A DNA stretch of 64,000 nt from Clostridia bacterium (GTDB lineage Bacteria; Bacillota; Clostridia; Oscillospirales; Acutalibacteraceae): NCBI GenBank assembly GCA_017560255.1, contig JAFYOI010000008.1, forward strand, positions 1 to 64,000, given 5' to 3'. The position numbers were made by a program, and so were the translations under genes. Of this stretch, positions 47,410 through 56,736 are shown piece by piece. Below the pieces are notes generated by a model. That model saw nothing but the letters and a program-made list of their open reading frames with translations. It did not search any database and had not been told where the DNA came from. The first letter of the stretch is position 1; every line of letters begins with the position of its first letter.

Positions 47410-48096
47410 GTGTCTGAAAAGTCATATAAAAGACAACTTGCAATAATTTGGACGGTAATTATTATTGCAATCGTTTTGATTATTGGAGCGACAGTTGCGA
47501 TTATACTTTCAAGCGGCGGCACACAGCAGGTGGAGAAAAACGAAACTTTCGTAACCGTTGAAAACTACGTCGGTAAAAAATATGACGAAGTTCATACTGA
47601 CGGCCTAAAGTTTGAGAGCGTTGAAGTTTTCAGTGAGGAAGAAAAAGGCGTTGTAATCCAGCAGAGCGTTGCCGAGGGTACAAGCGTCAAGAAGGGTACG
47701 ACCATTGTTGTAAACGTAAGTAAGGGCAACAGTGAGGTTGTGGTGCCGTCAATTATCGGCAAGACCGAGGACGAGGCGGTAAAAGCGCTCAGAGATAACG
47801 GATTTGAAGTTACCGTCCGCTATATTCTCAACTACAACGACGGAGATGTGGGTACTGTAAAGTCGTGCTCACCGTCCGTGGGTGAAAAGGTTTCATTCGG
47901 CAGTAAGGTTACAATCAGCGTGTATGGTGATGACCTGATGGTGACCACCACGACCACGACAAGACCTACAAGTTCAACCGAAAATACCGAAACAACTGTA
48001 CCCACCACGGTGCCCACAACCACTCTGCCCACAACCGCACCAACAACCGAACCTGTAACGTCAGACCCGACGGTTGACAGCGGCGCACAAGAGTAA
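47410..48096 (+). CDS. PASTA-domain membrane protein with Thr-rich tail
   Basis: 228 residues: basic cytoplasmic N terminus, one membrane helix (about 10-32), two PASTA domains (about 45-105, with VENYVGKKYDEV, and 110-175, with VPSIIGKTEDEAVKALRDNG), then a Thr/Pro-rich tail (TVPTTVPTTTLPTTAPTTEP). PASTA domains bind muropeptides or beta-lactams. Unlike PrkC/StkP there is no kinase domain. The start is GTG 47410 after GGAAAGGAAG. It follows glnS by 18 bases and ends at a strong terminator. Confidence 0.88.
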   Translation: MSEKSYKRQLAIIWTVIIIAIVLIIGATVAIILSSGGTQQVEKNETFVTVENYVGKKYDEVHTDGLKFESVEVFSEEEKGVVIQQSVAEGTSVKKGTTIVVNVSKGNSEVVVPSIIGKTEDEAVKALRDNGFEVTVRYILNYNDGDVGTVKSCSPSVGEKVSFGSKVTISVYGDDLMVTTTTTTRPTSSTENTETTVPTTVPTTTLPTTAPTTEPVTSDPTVDSGAQE

Positions 48097-48105
48097 AAAG
48101 TACAT

Positions 48106-48149
48106 AAAAAATCCCGTGATTCCGAATTGGTGAACCACGGGATTTTTAT
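48106..48149 (+). terminator. Terminator of the gltX-glnS-PASTA operon
   Basis: AAAAATCCCGTG pairs with CACGGGATTTTT; T-rich tracts on both sides allow bidirectional use with the convergent HAD gene. Confidence 0.88.
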
Positions 48150-48163
48150 TTTTTCTATATTGT

Positions 48164-48736
48164 TTAAATGTCGATTTTTATGCATTTTCCGTCAACTACG
48201 TGGTAGGCATTTTGCGCGAGGGAGAGTAAGGGGCGGTCAGTTTTCGGCGCATCGGTATATGCGTTTTCAAATACGGTTTCGGACAAGTCGAAGCATTCTT
48301 TTATGCGGATGATTTTTTCCTGACGTTTGCAGTTGTTGCTGAGCATTCTGCCGCTTTTTTTATCCGCCTTTGTGCCGATTGTCATGTAAACTTCAAGTTC
48401 GCTGCAAATTCCCTCAATCAGAAATTCGGGAGAGGCAGAGCAGATTACCGCGGGATTTTTTCTGTTTTGCGGTTCAAACCATTCGTTGATAAGGTGGCGG
48501 TTTTCCTGCCAGAATTCCTTTACAAATCGGTCAGTGTCAATGAAGCGCACGTATGATAACATCAGCGTTTTGCCGAATCTGTTTGTGCGGCGCAATCGCA
48601 TCAGGCAAACACCGAGAAGTTGAACGGGGGACAGTAAAGCGAGGTATGGTCTGCGCCTGAGGCAGTATTTCCAGAACTCCACACTGCAATCTTTTTTATA
48701 TACAGTTTTGTCAAAATCGTATAAGTCAAAAACCAC
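48164..48736 (-). CDS. HAD-IB family phosphatase
   Basis: 190 residues. The first HAD motif is YDFDKTVYKKDCSVEFW (D-x-D-x-T), motif II is in VICSASPEFL, and motif III/IV is around AYTDAPKTDRPLLSLA. SerB-like enzymes of this class act on phosphoserine, phospholipid-head or sugar phosphates; the substrate is not readable. The start is GTG 48736 after GGAAAGGCGGTGG; a longer in-frame extension precedes the promoter and cannot be translated from it. It is divergent from the glycosyltransferase locus. Confidence 0.82.
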   Translation of the reverse strand: MVFDLYDFDKTVYKKDCSVEFWKYCLRRRPYLALLSPVQLLGVCLMRLRRTNRFGKTLMLSYVRFIDTDRFVKEFWQENRHLINEWFEPQNRKNPAVICSASPEFLIEGICSELEVYMTIGTKADKKSGRMLSNNCKRQEKIIRIKECFDLSETVFENAYTDAPKTDRPLLSLAQNAYHVVDGKCIKIDI

Positions 48737-48758
48737 TTTGCCACCGCCTTTCCGCTCT

Positions 48759-48787
48759 ATGATACCGCAACGACGGCAAATAGTCAA
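48759..48787 (-). promoter_or_regulatory. Promoter of the HAD phosphatase gene
   Basis: On the minus strand: TTGACT (48782-48787), 17-base spacer, TATCAT (48759-48764), 23 bases before the GTG start. Confidence 0.72.
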
Positions 48788-48885
48788 GGATTGCCGATAA
48801 TACCACGTTTTATCTTGTAAGGGTATTTTTAAAAAAATTGCAAAAATTCTTATATAGTTTATTATTGAATATAATATTAAATCTA

Positions 48886-48914
48886 TTGAAAATTGTAATA
48901 AACTGCGATATAAT
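48886..48914 (+). promoter_or_regulatory. Promoter of the surface-polysaccharide operon
   Basis: TTGAAA (48886-48891), 17-base spacer, TATAAT (48909-48914). Transcription should start near 48921, so the ATG at 48920 is not the start of the glycosyltransferase. Confidence 0.82.
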
Positions 48915-48961
48915 ACGCTATGTATGCAAACCTCGTACTTACTGAGGAAGGATTGTTGACT

Positions 48962-50284
48962 ATGAAACAAAGGGTAACTGTGTTTGTGTGGAACTACTTT
49001 ACCTATGATGCGCGAGTTATGCGTGAGTGTTCAGCGTTGGCGGAAAACGGCAACGACGTCACTCTTATTGCTTTACATAATACTTCGGATAAAAACTGTG
49101 CCGTGAATGAAACTGTAAACGGCTTTGACGTTGTCAGAGTTAAAAAAGGCTTCCCCGTTATCAACAAGGGTTACCGACTTTTTGCGCGACTTATCAAAAA
49201 GCCGATTGCGGCTGCGTTGTTTGTTTTGTTGTTTGCGGTGTTTGTGGCGGCAATGTTCGTACACTGTCTGCCTGTTGCAATTGTTGCGCTGTGTCTTGCG
49301 GCACTGTTCGTTGTTTCGGTTTTTCTCAAAGCGCCGAAGCACCTTGCAAATCTTGGCGGTATTCTGAGAATGATAAAAGTCGGCAGAAAGACGAATGCCG
49401 ATATCTACCACGCGAACGATCTGAACACTATGTTTCAGGCGTATGCCTGTGCAAAGTTGTTCCGCTTGCGTAAAAACCGCAAAAAGATTGTTTATGATTC
49501 CCACGAAGTGCAGACAAGCCGTACGGGTTATGGTAAGGGAATTTATACGATAGAAAAATTCTTTATAAAAAAAGCGGACAAGATCTTCTGTGAAAACAAC
49601 ACAAGGGCAAAGTATATGGCGGATTTGTATAAGATGGAGTTACCCACTCCCGTTTACAATTATCCCGAATACTTCGACCTTAATGATATTGAAGCCGTTG
49701 ACCTGAAGGCGCAACTTGATATTCCTGCCGATTGCCCGATTCTGCTTTATCAGGGCGGCATTCAGTATGGTCGCGGACTTGACGTGCTGGTGCAGGCAAT
49801 ACCGCACATAAAACGCGGTGTCGTTGTGTTTATCGGTGACGGCAGATTCAAGCCCGAACTTCTGAAACTTATTAAGCAGTACGGTGTTGAGGATAGAGTA
49901 AGGCTCATTGGAATGGTGCCGCTCAGGCAACTTGCAAGTTACACTGTGAACGCTTATCTCGGTTTCCAGATTCTCAACAACGTTTGTTTTAATCACTATT
50001 CAGCCGCTTCAAACAAACTGTTTGAGTACATAATGGCGGGTGTGCCTGTTGTCGCGGCAGATTTTCCCGAGTTTCATAACGTAGTAAAGAAATACGACGT
50101 GGGCGTACTTGTTGATTCGCACGATTACAAGTCGATTGCGGCTGCGGTTAATTTTCTGCTTGATGACGAGGAATACAGGGACAATCTGAGCCGTAACTGC
50201 TATGCGGCGGCAAAAGAACTTAACTGGAATAATCACAAGGATGAATTTATCGGAGAATATGCAAAGATAGAAGCGGTTGTATAA
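48962..50284 (+). CDS. GT4-type glycosyltransferase with internal membrane segment
   Basis: 440 residues with a GT-B fold. The donor-binding half has CPILLYQGGIQYGRGLDVLV, VVFIGDGRFKPELLKLI, VRLIGMVPLRQLASY and the E-x7-E-like SNKLFEYIMAGVPVVAADFPE of GT4. Unusually, two hydrophobic helices (about 80-125, AAALFVLLFAVFVAAMFV and VAIVALCLAALFVVSVFL) interrupt the acceptor half, indicating membrane anchoring. It likely adds a sugar to a lipid-linked surface polymer. ATG 48962 follows GAGGAAGGA. First gene of a cluster with a CgeB-like enzyme, TagH and WecC homologues. Confidence 0.85.
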   Translation: MKQRVTVFVWNYFTYDARVMRECSALAENGNDVTLIALHNTSDKNCAVNETVNGFDVVRVKKGFPVINKGYRLFARLIKKPIAAALFVLLFAVFVAAMFVHCLPVAIVALCLAALFVVSVFLKAPKHLANLGGILRMIKVGRKTNADIYHANDLNTMFQAYACAKLFRLRKNRKKIVYDSHEVQTSRTGYGKGIYTIEKFFIKKADKIFCENNTRAKYMADLYKMELPTPVYNYPEYFDLNDIEAVDLKAQLDIPADCPILLYQGGIQYGRGLDVLVQAIPHIKRGVVVFIGDGRFKPELLKLIKQYGVEDRVRLIGMVPLRQLASYTVNAYLGFQILNNVCFNHYSAASNKLFEYIMAGVPVVAADFPEFHNVVKKYDVGVLVDSHDYKSIAAAVNFLLDDEEYRDNLSRNCYAAAKELNWNNHKDEFIGEYAKIEAVV

Positions 50285-50309
50285 TCGCGATGAAAGGTAG
50301 AATGAGCAG

Positions 50310-53057
50310 ATGAAAAAATTGATGAAAAAATTGCTTAGAAGGATAGTGCTTGCGGTAAGAAGCGTCGAGAATGAGATTGACGGCACTGCGACTCCTCGCC
50401 CTTTTATGCAAAAGAGTGGTGAACTTATCGTTGACTATATGTACAGAGATATTATCAACGATGAGATTTCAGTGCGTATACCGTACAACAGGCTTGACTG
50501 GTACGTAACGAAAAGGAACGTTGCAAAGTTTGACAGTGTTGGTATTGATATAAACTCCGATAACGTGAGAATTTATGCGGCGTACAAGGAAAGAAACTGC
50601 AGTTTCGATATTCCCGGTACGGGTGGATTTTCTCTTGATGCGGGTAAATACGTAGTTTGTTTCAACATCGCTTCTTCCGCTAACGTCGGTGCAAGGATTT
50701 TTGTTCACGCGTACAGTTCGGCGGGTGATAAAGAGGAACTTGTACGTCTTGATGCAAACAATATGATGGCGTTTGAAGTGAAGGAGGAACATAAAAATCT
50801 CCGTCTTTCCGCGCAGGTATGGGGTAACGGCAGAATTCAGTTTGATACCATTGAATTCCTGAAAGTTGATAACAATCTCAAACTTTCTTCTTCCGGTGCT
50901 TCCGGCTCTTATTCGGGCGCATCTTCGGGTATCATTCCTATGAATGAAAACCGAAACTATCTTGTGCCGAGAGAATTTGTCGGTGATTTGTGGTATAAGA
51001 ACAACAAATCGGTAATCGTTGAGGGCAACACAATCACCGTAAACGAGAATTTGACAAAGGCATTTTTGTCCTATCTTGATGATAACTGCGGATTTAAACT
51101 TCCGCCGGAAAACCCGATTGAACTTGAATACAGCCACTGCAAAGTCGGCTTCTACGGCAAGTCCGAAGGTGTTGATGCTGAACTTTGTATCATCGGCTAC
51201 GCCGAGGGCGAAAAGAAATTTTTGTTCCAGGTGCCGCTTAACAGTGAGCAGGTGCTTTTCTGCCCGTCGGGAATTGAGTCCCGCGTTGCTCTCAAAATCA
51301 GCGGCAAGGGCGGCCTGAGGGATATCAGGATTGAAGTTTCCGATGCAAGTGCAAAGAAAAAAGACGTTATTGATAAAATTAAAGCAAACTCCAAGAAAAT
51401 CGCATCTTCACCGCTCAGCGACAAGAAGGGTTCCCCGTATAAAATCGGCGTAATTTTTGATGAGTTTACGTTTGATTGCTTTAAGAATGAGGCACAGTAC
51501 GTTGTGCTTAATCCCGATAATTTCAGAGAGCAGATTGAGCAGGAGAAACCCGATTTTATTCTCGTTGAATCTGCTTGGAACGGTAACGGCGGCCTTTGGA
51601 AAGATATGGTTTCATATATTGAACGTCAGGAAACACAGCCCCTTGCAACTCTTTTGAGTTTCTGCAAGGCGCGCGGAATAAAGACTGTTTTCTGGAATAA
51701 GGAGGATCCCGTAAACTTTGAGTGCTTTATCTCTGCGGCAAAGTTGTTCGACATTGTTTTCACAACCGATAACGACATTGTGCCGAAGTATAAGGAACTT
51801 GTCGGACACGAAAATGTTTTCGCATTGCCTTTTGCAGCAAACCCGAGTATGCACAATCCTATCGGCAGACGTAAGGCTCGCGTGGGAGAGGTTGCGTTTG
51901 CGGGCAGTTGGATGGTAAGGCATGAGGACAGAATGACGGATATGCTCCGTGTGCTCGGTCCTGCCGTTGACTATGATTTGACAATTTTCGACAGGAACTA
52001 CAATAAAATTATGCCCGCAAGTTATCGCTTCCCCGACCCCTATGCACAGTTTGTTGCGGGCGCGCTTCCGTTTGAACTTATGAGTAAGGCGTACAGGATG
52101 TACGATATCTTCCTCAATGTAAACTCAATTCAGCACAGCACAACAATGTTCTCAAGACGTGTGTTTGAACTTCTTGCAAGCGGTACGGCGGTTGTTACGG
52201 GTTATGCGCTCGGTATAGATACACTTCTCAATGGTCTTACCTTGCTGTGTAATACGCAGGAGGATACGAAGCGCAGTCTTGAAATGCTGATGAATAACCC
52301 TGAGATAAGAGAGCGTCTGTGTGTTCGCGGAATAAGAGATGTTCTTGAAAACCACACGTATTTCCAACGCTTCAGCACGATTCTTGACAAGGTCGGACTT
52401 GAAGCATCGGGCGCATTCGCAAGGGATATTACCTTTGTCGGCGTTTCCGAAAAGCCGGAGGATACTCAACTGTTCATCAGTACATTTGAGTCGCAGGTCG
52501 GCTGTGACAATAAGGAACTGATAATTGTATTGCCGAAGAATATCAACGTGCCGATGAAGTTAAAGGAAATTCCGGGTGTTAAATTTGCCGTTTGTACGGA
52601 CAACAATTTGGCGCAGGTGATTGCGGACAACGCAACCTATGGTTTGATTTCCATTATTTCTGCTGATAGTTATTATGCGCCCAACTATGCAAGGGATATG
52701 CTTACGGCGTTTATGTATTCCGATGCTGCGGTAGTGGGTAAGTCGGCGTACTTTGAGTATGACCGTGCGGAATCCGTGTTGTTTGTAAAGAACAGCAGCG
52801 GTGACTACAACTACACAAAGTCCGTAAACAAAAAGACTTTGATGTTCAGAAAACCGCTTCTTGAACGCGTCGGTACTTGCCGTGCAGATATAAACGAACT
52901 TGCAAACTGGATTACCGATACGGCAAACAGAAACGAGTTGCCCGTTTATTCGTCCGACCGCTTCAATTTTTGCCAGATGGCTGAAAGCGGTATGAATCTG
53001 GCAACAGATAAATTCATCTCTTATACGGACAGTTTCGTCAAGTCCGTCAGTGTTTAA
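50310..53057 (+). CDS. Large CgeB-like multidomain glycosyltransferase
   Basis: 915 residues in three parts. Residues 1-340 are beta-rich and may be one or two carbohydrate-binding or accessory domains (FDIPGTGGFSLDAGKYVVCF, LPPENPIELEYSHCKVGFYG). Residues 375-690 form a CgeB-type glycosyltransferase: KIGVIFDEFTFDCF, FILVESAWNGNGGLWKDM, VFALPFAANPSMHNP, EVAFAGSWMVRHEDR and TTMFSRRVFELLASGTAVVT. Residues 700-915 resemble a GT2-like half (QLFISTFESQVGCDNKELII). CgeB modifies Bacillus spore surfaces, but the family is broad. It lies between GT4 and TagH-like genes; a surface-polymer role is inferred. Confidence 0.75.
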   Translation: MKKLMKKLLRRIVLAVRSVENEIDGTATPRPFMQKSGELIVDYMYRDIINDEISVRIPYNRLDWYVTKRNVAKFDSVGIDINSDNVRIYAAYKERNCSFDIPGTGGFSLDAGKYVVCFNIASSANVGARIFVHAYSSAGDKEELVRLDANNMMAFEVKEEHKNLRLSAQVWGNGRIQFDTIEFLKVDNNLKLSSSGASGSYSGASSGIIPMNENRNYLVPREFVGDLWYKNNKSVIVEGNTITVNENLTKAFLSYLDDNCGFKLPPENPIELEYSHCKVGFYGKSEGVDAELCIIGYAEGEKKFLFQVPLNSEQVLFCPSGIESRVALKISGKGGLRDIRIEVSDASAKKKDVIDKIKANSKKIASSPLSDKKGSPYKIGVIFDEFTFDCFKNEAQYVVLNPDNFREQIEQEKPDFILVESAWNGNGGLWKDMVSYIERQETQPLATLLSFCKARGIKTVFWNKEDPVNFECFISAAKLFDIVFTTDNDIVPKYKELVGHENVFALPFAANPSMHNPIGRRKARVGEVAFAGSWMVRHEDRMTDMLRVLGPAVDYDLTIFDRNYNKIMPASYRFPDPYAQFVAGALPFELMSKAYRMYDIFLNVNSIQHSTTMFSRRVFELLASGTAVVTGYALGIDTLLNGLTLLCNTQEDTKRSLEMLMNNPEIRERLCVRGIRDVLENHTYFQRFSTILDKVGLEASGAFARDITFVGVSEKPEDTQLFISTFESQVGCDNKELIIVLPKNINVPMKLKEIPGVKFAVCTDNNLAQVIADNATYGLISIISADSYYAPNYARDMLTAFMYSDAAVVGKSAYFEYDRAESVLFVKNSSGDYNYTKSVNKKTLMFRKPLLERVGTCRADINELANWITDTANRNELPVYSSDRFNFCQMAESGMNLATDKFISYTDSFVKSVSV

Positions 53058-53086
53058 TCTATACGTTTTGGAAGGGAGGTTTGCCC

Positions 53087-53827
53087 GTGCCAAAGGCTTC
53101 TGTAATTGCTTCAAACGTCACGAAACAGTTTGAAGTCAGGGATAAAGTTGCCGGAAAAGGTATGTTTTCAAAACTCAGACCCAGCAAGAAAAAGATTTTT
53201 ACCGCGCTGGACGACGTTTCGTTCGAAGCGTATCAAGGCGATGCGATCGGTGTTGTCGGTACTAACGGCAGCGGTAAGTCAACACTTATGTCAATCGTGA
53301 CGGGGCTTGTCAAGCCAACGAGCGGCAGGATTATAACGGCGGGTGAAACCTCGTTGCTTGCTGTCAACGTCGGCCTTAACGGCTTCTTGACGGGGCGTGA
53401 AAACATAAAATATAAGTGCTTGATTCTGGGTTATGATAAATCACAGGTTGAGGAAATTACGCGCAAGTCGATTGAATTTGCCGACGTGGGCGACTTTATT
53501 GACAGACCCTTGAGGACCTGGTCTTCGGGTATGAAAATGAGGCTTGGTTTTGCAGTTTCCGCATTCCTTGACCCCGATATATTAGTCATTGATGAGGCTC
53601 TTGCAGTTGGTGACGCGGTGTTTGCAGATAAGTGCCGCGAAAAAATCTGGGAGTTTCGGGAGAATAAAAAAACGATTTTTCTGGTGTCGCATTCAACGGG
53701 GGGAATAAAACGTTTTTGCGACAAGACGATGTGGCTTAACCGTGGCAAATTGGTGGATTATGGGGATACTCCATCAGTACTTGCGGGTTACAGCAGTTTT
53801 ATCGACAGCCAAAGAAAGAAAGTTTAA
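53087..53827 (+). CDS. TagH-like polysaccharide-export ABC ATPase
   Basis: 246 residues. Walker A GVVGTNGSGKSTLMSI, signature RTWSSGMKMRLGFAV, Walker B DILVIDEALAVGDAVF and switch FLVSHSTGGI fit the TagH/Wzt ATPases that export teichoic acids or O-antigen chains. The insert NVGLNGFLTGRENIKYKCLI is characteristic of this group. GAAGGGAGG is spaced correctly for GTG 53087, less so for TTG 53081. Its membrane partner (TagG type) is not in the window; one encoded elsewhere must be used. Confidence 0.9.
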   Translation: MPKASVIASNVTKQFEVRDKVAGKGMFSKLRPSKKKIFTALDDVSFEAYQGDAIGVVGTNGSGKSTLMSIVTGLVKPTSGRIITAGETSLLAVNVGLNGFLTGRENIKYKCLILGYDKSQVEEITRKSIEFADVGDFIDRPLRTWSSGMKMRLGFAVSAFLDPDILVIDEALAVGDAVFADKCREKIWEFRENKKTIFLVSHSTGGIKRFCDKTMWLNRGKLVDYGDTPSVLAGYSSFIDSQRKKV

Positions 53828-53845
53828 AAACAGGAGGATAAGAAA

Positions 53846-55096
53846 ATGAATTTGTGTGTTATTGGTTTGGGTTACATCGGCTTGCCGACAAGCGCTGTTT
53901 TTTCAAGCAACGGTTGTAAAGTTACGGGTGTTGACGTTGTGGAGAGCGTTGTTGAAACAATCAACAGAGGCGAAATCCATATTGAAGAGCCCGGTCTTGG
54001 CGAAGTAATCCGTGAGTCCGTTGCAAAGGGAATGCTTACAGCGTCCACAACGCCCGTAAAGGCTGACGCTTTCATCATTTCCGTTCCGACTCCGAATCAT
54101 CCGGACGGAAGTTGTGACCTTAAGTACGTTCTCTCCGCTTGTGAGAACATTATGCCCTACGTTGAAAAGGGCAACGTGGTTATCGTTGAGTCGACAATCG
54201 CGCCGCGTTCAATGGACGATTTTGTAAAGCCCTTGTTTGAAAAGAACGGATTTACAATCGGCGAGGATTTGTACCTTGCTCACTGCCCCGAGAGAGTTTT
54301 GCCCGGTCAGATTCTTTATGAACTTGTTTACAATAACAGAATTGTCGGCGGTATTACTCCCAAGTGTACGGAGAAGGCGGCCGAGGTTTACGGACTTATC
54401 GTTAAGGGTGAGATTATCAAAACCGAAGCAAAGACGGCTGAACTTTCAAAGTGTATGGAAAATACTTTCAGAGACGTTAACATTGCTCTTGCAAACGAAC
54501 TTGCAAAGATTTGTTATGAACTTGACATCAACTGTCTTGACGTAATCAAACTTGCAAATAAGCATCCGCGTGTTAATCTCCACCAGCCCGGTCCCGGCGT
54601 TGGCGGTCACTGCCTTGCTATTGACCCGTATTTCATTTTCGCAAAGGCTCCCGAAACGGCAAAAATCATCAAACTTTCAAGAGATACAAACTGCTCAATG
54701 CCCGAGTTTGTTGCAGAGCATGCAGAGCGCCTTGTTGCAGGTATTGAAAATCCGAAGATTGCCGCTTTTGGCGTAACGTATAAAGGAAACGTTGACGATA
54801 TGAGAGAGAGTCCGGCTATGGACATTATTTTCTTGCTCAAGAATAAGGGCTTCAACGTTGCAATCTTTGATCCCCACGTTAAGAACGATGAGTTCGTTTC
54901 CTGTATGGAGGCTTGCGAGGGCGCTGATATTGTTCTCATTCTTACCGACCATAACGAGTACAAGACCCTTGACCACAAGGCGATGGCTTCCGTTATGAGA
55001 ACACCCGTCCTCTTTGACACAAAGAACATCGTTGCTGAGCAGGACGGCTCGGGACTTAAAGTCATTAATTACGGAAATCTTTACAAAACAAAATAA
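53846..55096 (+). CDS. UDP-sugar dehydrogenase (WecC-like)
   Basis: 416 residues of the UDP-glucose/GDP-mannose dehydrogenase family: NAD motif CVIGLGYIGLPTSAVF, FIISVPTPNHPDGSCDL, the TAELSKCMENTFRDVNIA segment, and PGVGGHCLAIDPYF with the catalytic cysteine (about 256). The closest group is UDP-ManNAc dehydrogenase (WecC), making UDP-ManNAcA for surface glycans. It ends the glycan operon. The C-terminal third (AAFGVTYKGNVDDMRESPAM) closes the active site and supports an intact enzyme. Confidence 0.9.
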   Translation: MNLCVIGLGYIGLPTSAVFSSNGCKVTGVDVVESVVETINRGEIHIEEPGLGEVIRESVAKGMLTASTTPVKADAFIISVPTPNHPDGSCDLKYVLSACENIMPYVEKGNVVIVESTIAPRSMDDFVKPLFEKNGFTIGEDLYLAHCPERVLPGQILYELVYNNRIVGGITPKCTEKAAEVYGLIVKGEIIKTEAKTAELSKCMENTFRDVNIALANELAKICYELDINCLDVIKLANKHPRVNLHQPGPGVGGHCLAIDPYFIFAKAPETAKIIKLSRDTNCSMPEFVAEHAERLVAGIENPKIAAFGVTYKGNVDDMRESPAMDIIFLLKNKGFNVAIFDPHVKNDEFVSCMEACEGADIVLILTDHNEYKTLDHKAMASVMRTPVLFDTKNIVAEQDGSGLKVINYGNLYKTK

Positions 55097-55180
55097 GTTT
55101 AAGTATAATTTAAGAAAATCTGATTATTATTACCACAAGATGTTTTTTAACATAACTTTTTTCGAAAGGACTGTTTTGCT

Positions 55181-56521
55181 ATGTTTGAAGAAAACAATCT
55201 TAGAGGTAGAGATGATCTCGAGCAAAATGTACCGCAGAACTCGGAAACTGAAGGTAGACCGAGCGGCGTTTCTCATTACTACTACTCTACTACGCCGAGT
55301 TATCAGACTCCTCGGTACAGCGCGCCCGCCAATACGCCTGCACCGTCGGATGCTCCTATGGCTCCTTCTGTCCCCGCAAATCTCACAGCGGGTAAGAAAC
55401 CTCGCAGAGATAGGAAGAATGGAACAGTATCACGGATTGTGGCTATTGCTATTGTCGTGATTCTTTCCATTGTTCTGGGAGGAGTCAGTGGCTATGTTGT
55501 TGCTGATATGAAACAATTTGGTACAAGTGGTGGAAAAGTTATTATTTACGAGTCGTCAGGCAACGATTCGATGTCGCAGATTCTCGATTCCGATGCAACT
55601 ATCGCTGAAATCGCAAAGAAAGTTGCTCCGTCCGTTGTTGAGATTACAACCGAGGTTGTAAAAAGCGGTGGATTTATGTCGCAGTATATAGTTGAGGGCG
55701 CGGGCAGCGGAGTGATTATTTCTACCGATGGATATGTTATCACCAATAACCACGTAATAGAGAATGCAAAAACAATTTCCGTTATTCTCAATAATGGCGA
55801 AAGTTATCCCGCCCAACTTATCGGTACGGATGTTCTGACTGATATTGCCGTTGTTAAGATTGAAGTTACGGGCCTCATTCCCGTAACCTTTGGCAGTTCC
55901 AAAAATCTTGAAGTGGGAGATTTTGCCCTTGCGGTAGGTAATCCCCTCGGCGAACTCGGCGGTACTGTTACAAACGGAATTATAAGCGCCCTTGAACGAG
56001 AAGTTAAAATTGACGGTATAAATATGACTCTTTTGCAGACGAACGCCGCAATCAATCCCGGCAATTCGGGCGGTGGACTTTTCAATTCATCGGGTGAATT
56101 AATAGGTGTCGTTAATGCAAAAGCGGCGGGAGAGGACATTGAGGGTCTTGGCTTTGCCGTACCGATTGATATTGCCAGACCGGTTGCGGAGGATATCATA
56201 ACAAACGGTTACGTTACAGGCAGAGTTATGGCGGGGGTCCAGCTTCTTGACGTGCTTGATTATGCGACCGCATTCCAATATCGTGTGTCTGAACTTGGTC
56301 CGTATATTTACGTAGTCAATGAGGACAGTGATGCTGAAAGAGCGGGTCTCAAATCGGGTGACCTTGTAATGAAAGTTGATGGTACGCTCGTTTATGAGAG
56401 CAGTGAGATTGTCGAATTGATCAATGAGTGTGAAGTGGGCGATACGCTAACCTTTACCGTTATGAGAAATGGCAAAGAAATGGAAATTCCGTTGACGTTT
56501 ACAGAATACAAACCTAAATAA
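55181..56521 (+). CDS. HtrA/DegP-type membrane serine protease
   Basis: 446 residues: a cytoplasmic, proline/tyrosine-rich N terminus (1-80), one membrane helix (about 84-108), a trypsin-like S1C domain with the triad His191 (ITNNHVI), Asp221 (LTDIAVVK) and Ser296 (GNSGGGL), and one PDZ domain (about 345-440). It degrades or refolds damaged envelope proteins. The soluble cytoplasmic N terminus is like the pneumococcal and ruminococcal forms. CGAAAGGAC precedes the ATG. Monocistronic with a strong terminator. Confidence 0.94.
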   Translation: MFEENNLRGRDDLEQNVPQNSETEGRPSGVSHYYYSTTPSYQTPRYSAPANTPAPSDAPMAPSVPANLTAGKKPRRDRKNGTVSRIVAIAIVVILSIVLGGVSGYVVADMKQFGTSGGKVIIYESSGNDSMSQILDSDATIAEIAKKVAPSVVEITTEVVKSGGFMSQYIVEGAGSGVIISTDGYVITNNHVIENAKTISVILNNGESYPAQLIGTDVLTDIAVVKIEVTGLIPVTFGSSKNLEVGDFALAVGNPLGELGGTVTNGIISALEREVKIDGINMTLLQTNAAINPGNSGGGLFNSSGELIGVVNAKAAGEDIEGLGFAVPIDIARPVAEDIITNGYVTGRVMAGVQLLDVLDYATAFQYRVSELGPYIYVVNEDSDAERAGLKSGDLVMKVDGTLVYESSEIVELINECEVGDTLTFTVMRNGKEMEIPLTFTEYKPK

Positions 56522-56524
56522 ATA

Positions 56525-56560
56525 AAAAGCCTTGGCAAACCAGGATTTGCCAAGGCTTTT
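56525..56560 (+). terminator. Terminator of the htrA gene
   Basis: AAAAGCCTTGGCAAA pairs perfectly with TTTGCCAAGGCTTTT around a six-base loop. Confidence 0.93.
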
Positions 56561-56736
56561 CTGTATGACAAAAATCATACGGTATTGCGTAGTTCAAAAG
56601 AGGATAACCGATGAATGTTTGCAGTAGTTGACAGATGAGGAAAACCGGCGCCCCTTGCCTTCGTCGTTGCAAAATGCGCTCGTTCGTTTCTGCCTATTCG
56701 GCAAAATGTTCACTCGCTCCTGCGCTGATGGTATTA

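Noticed and set aside
56562-56736. Remnant coding sequence between htrA and the sigma-like gene
   Set aside because: No frame of useful length with a start signal is present; only a small GTATGA/TCATAC hairpin is visible.
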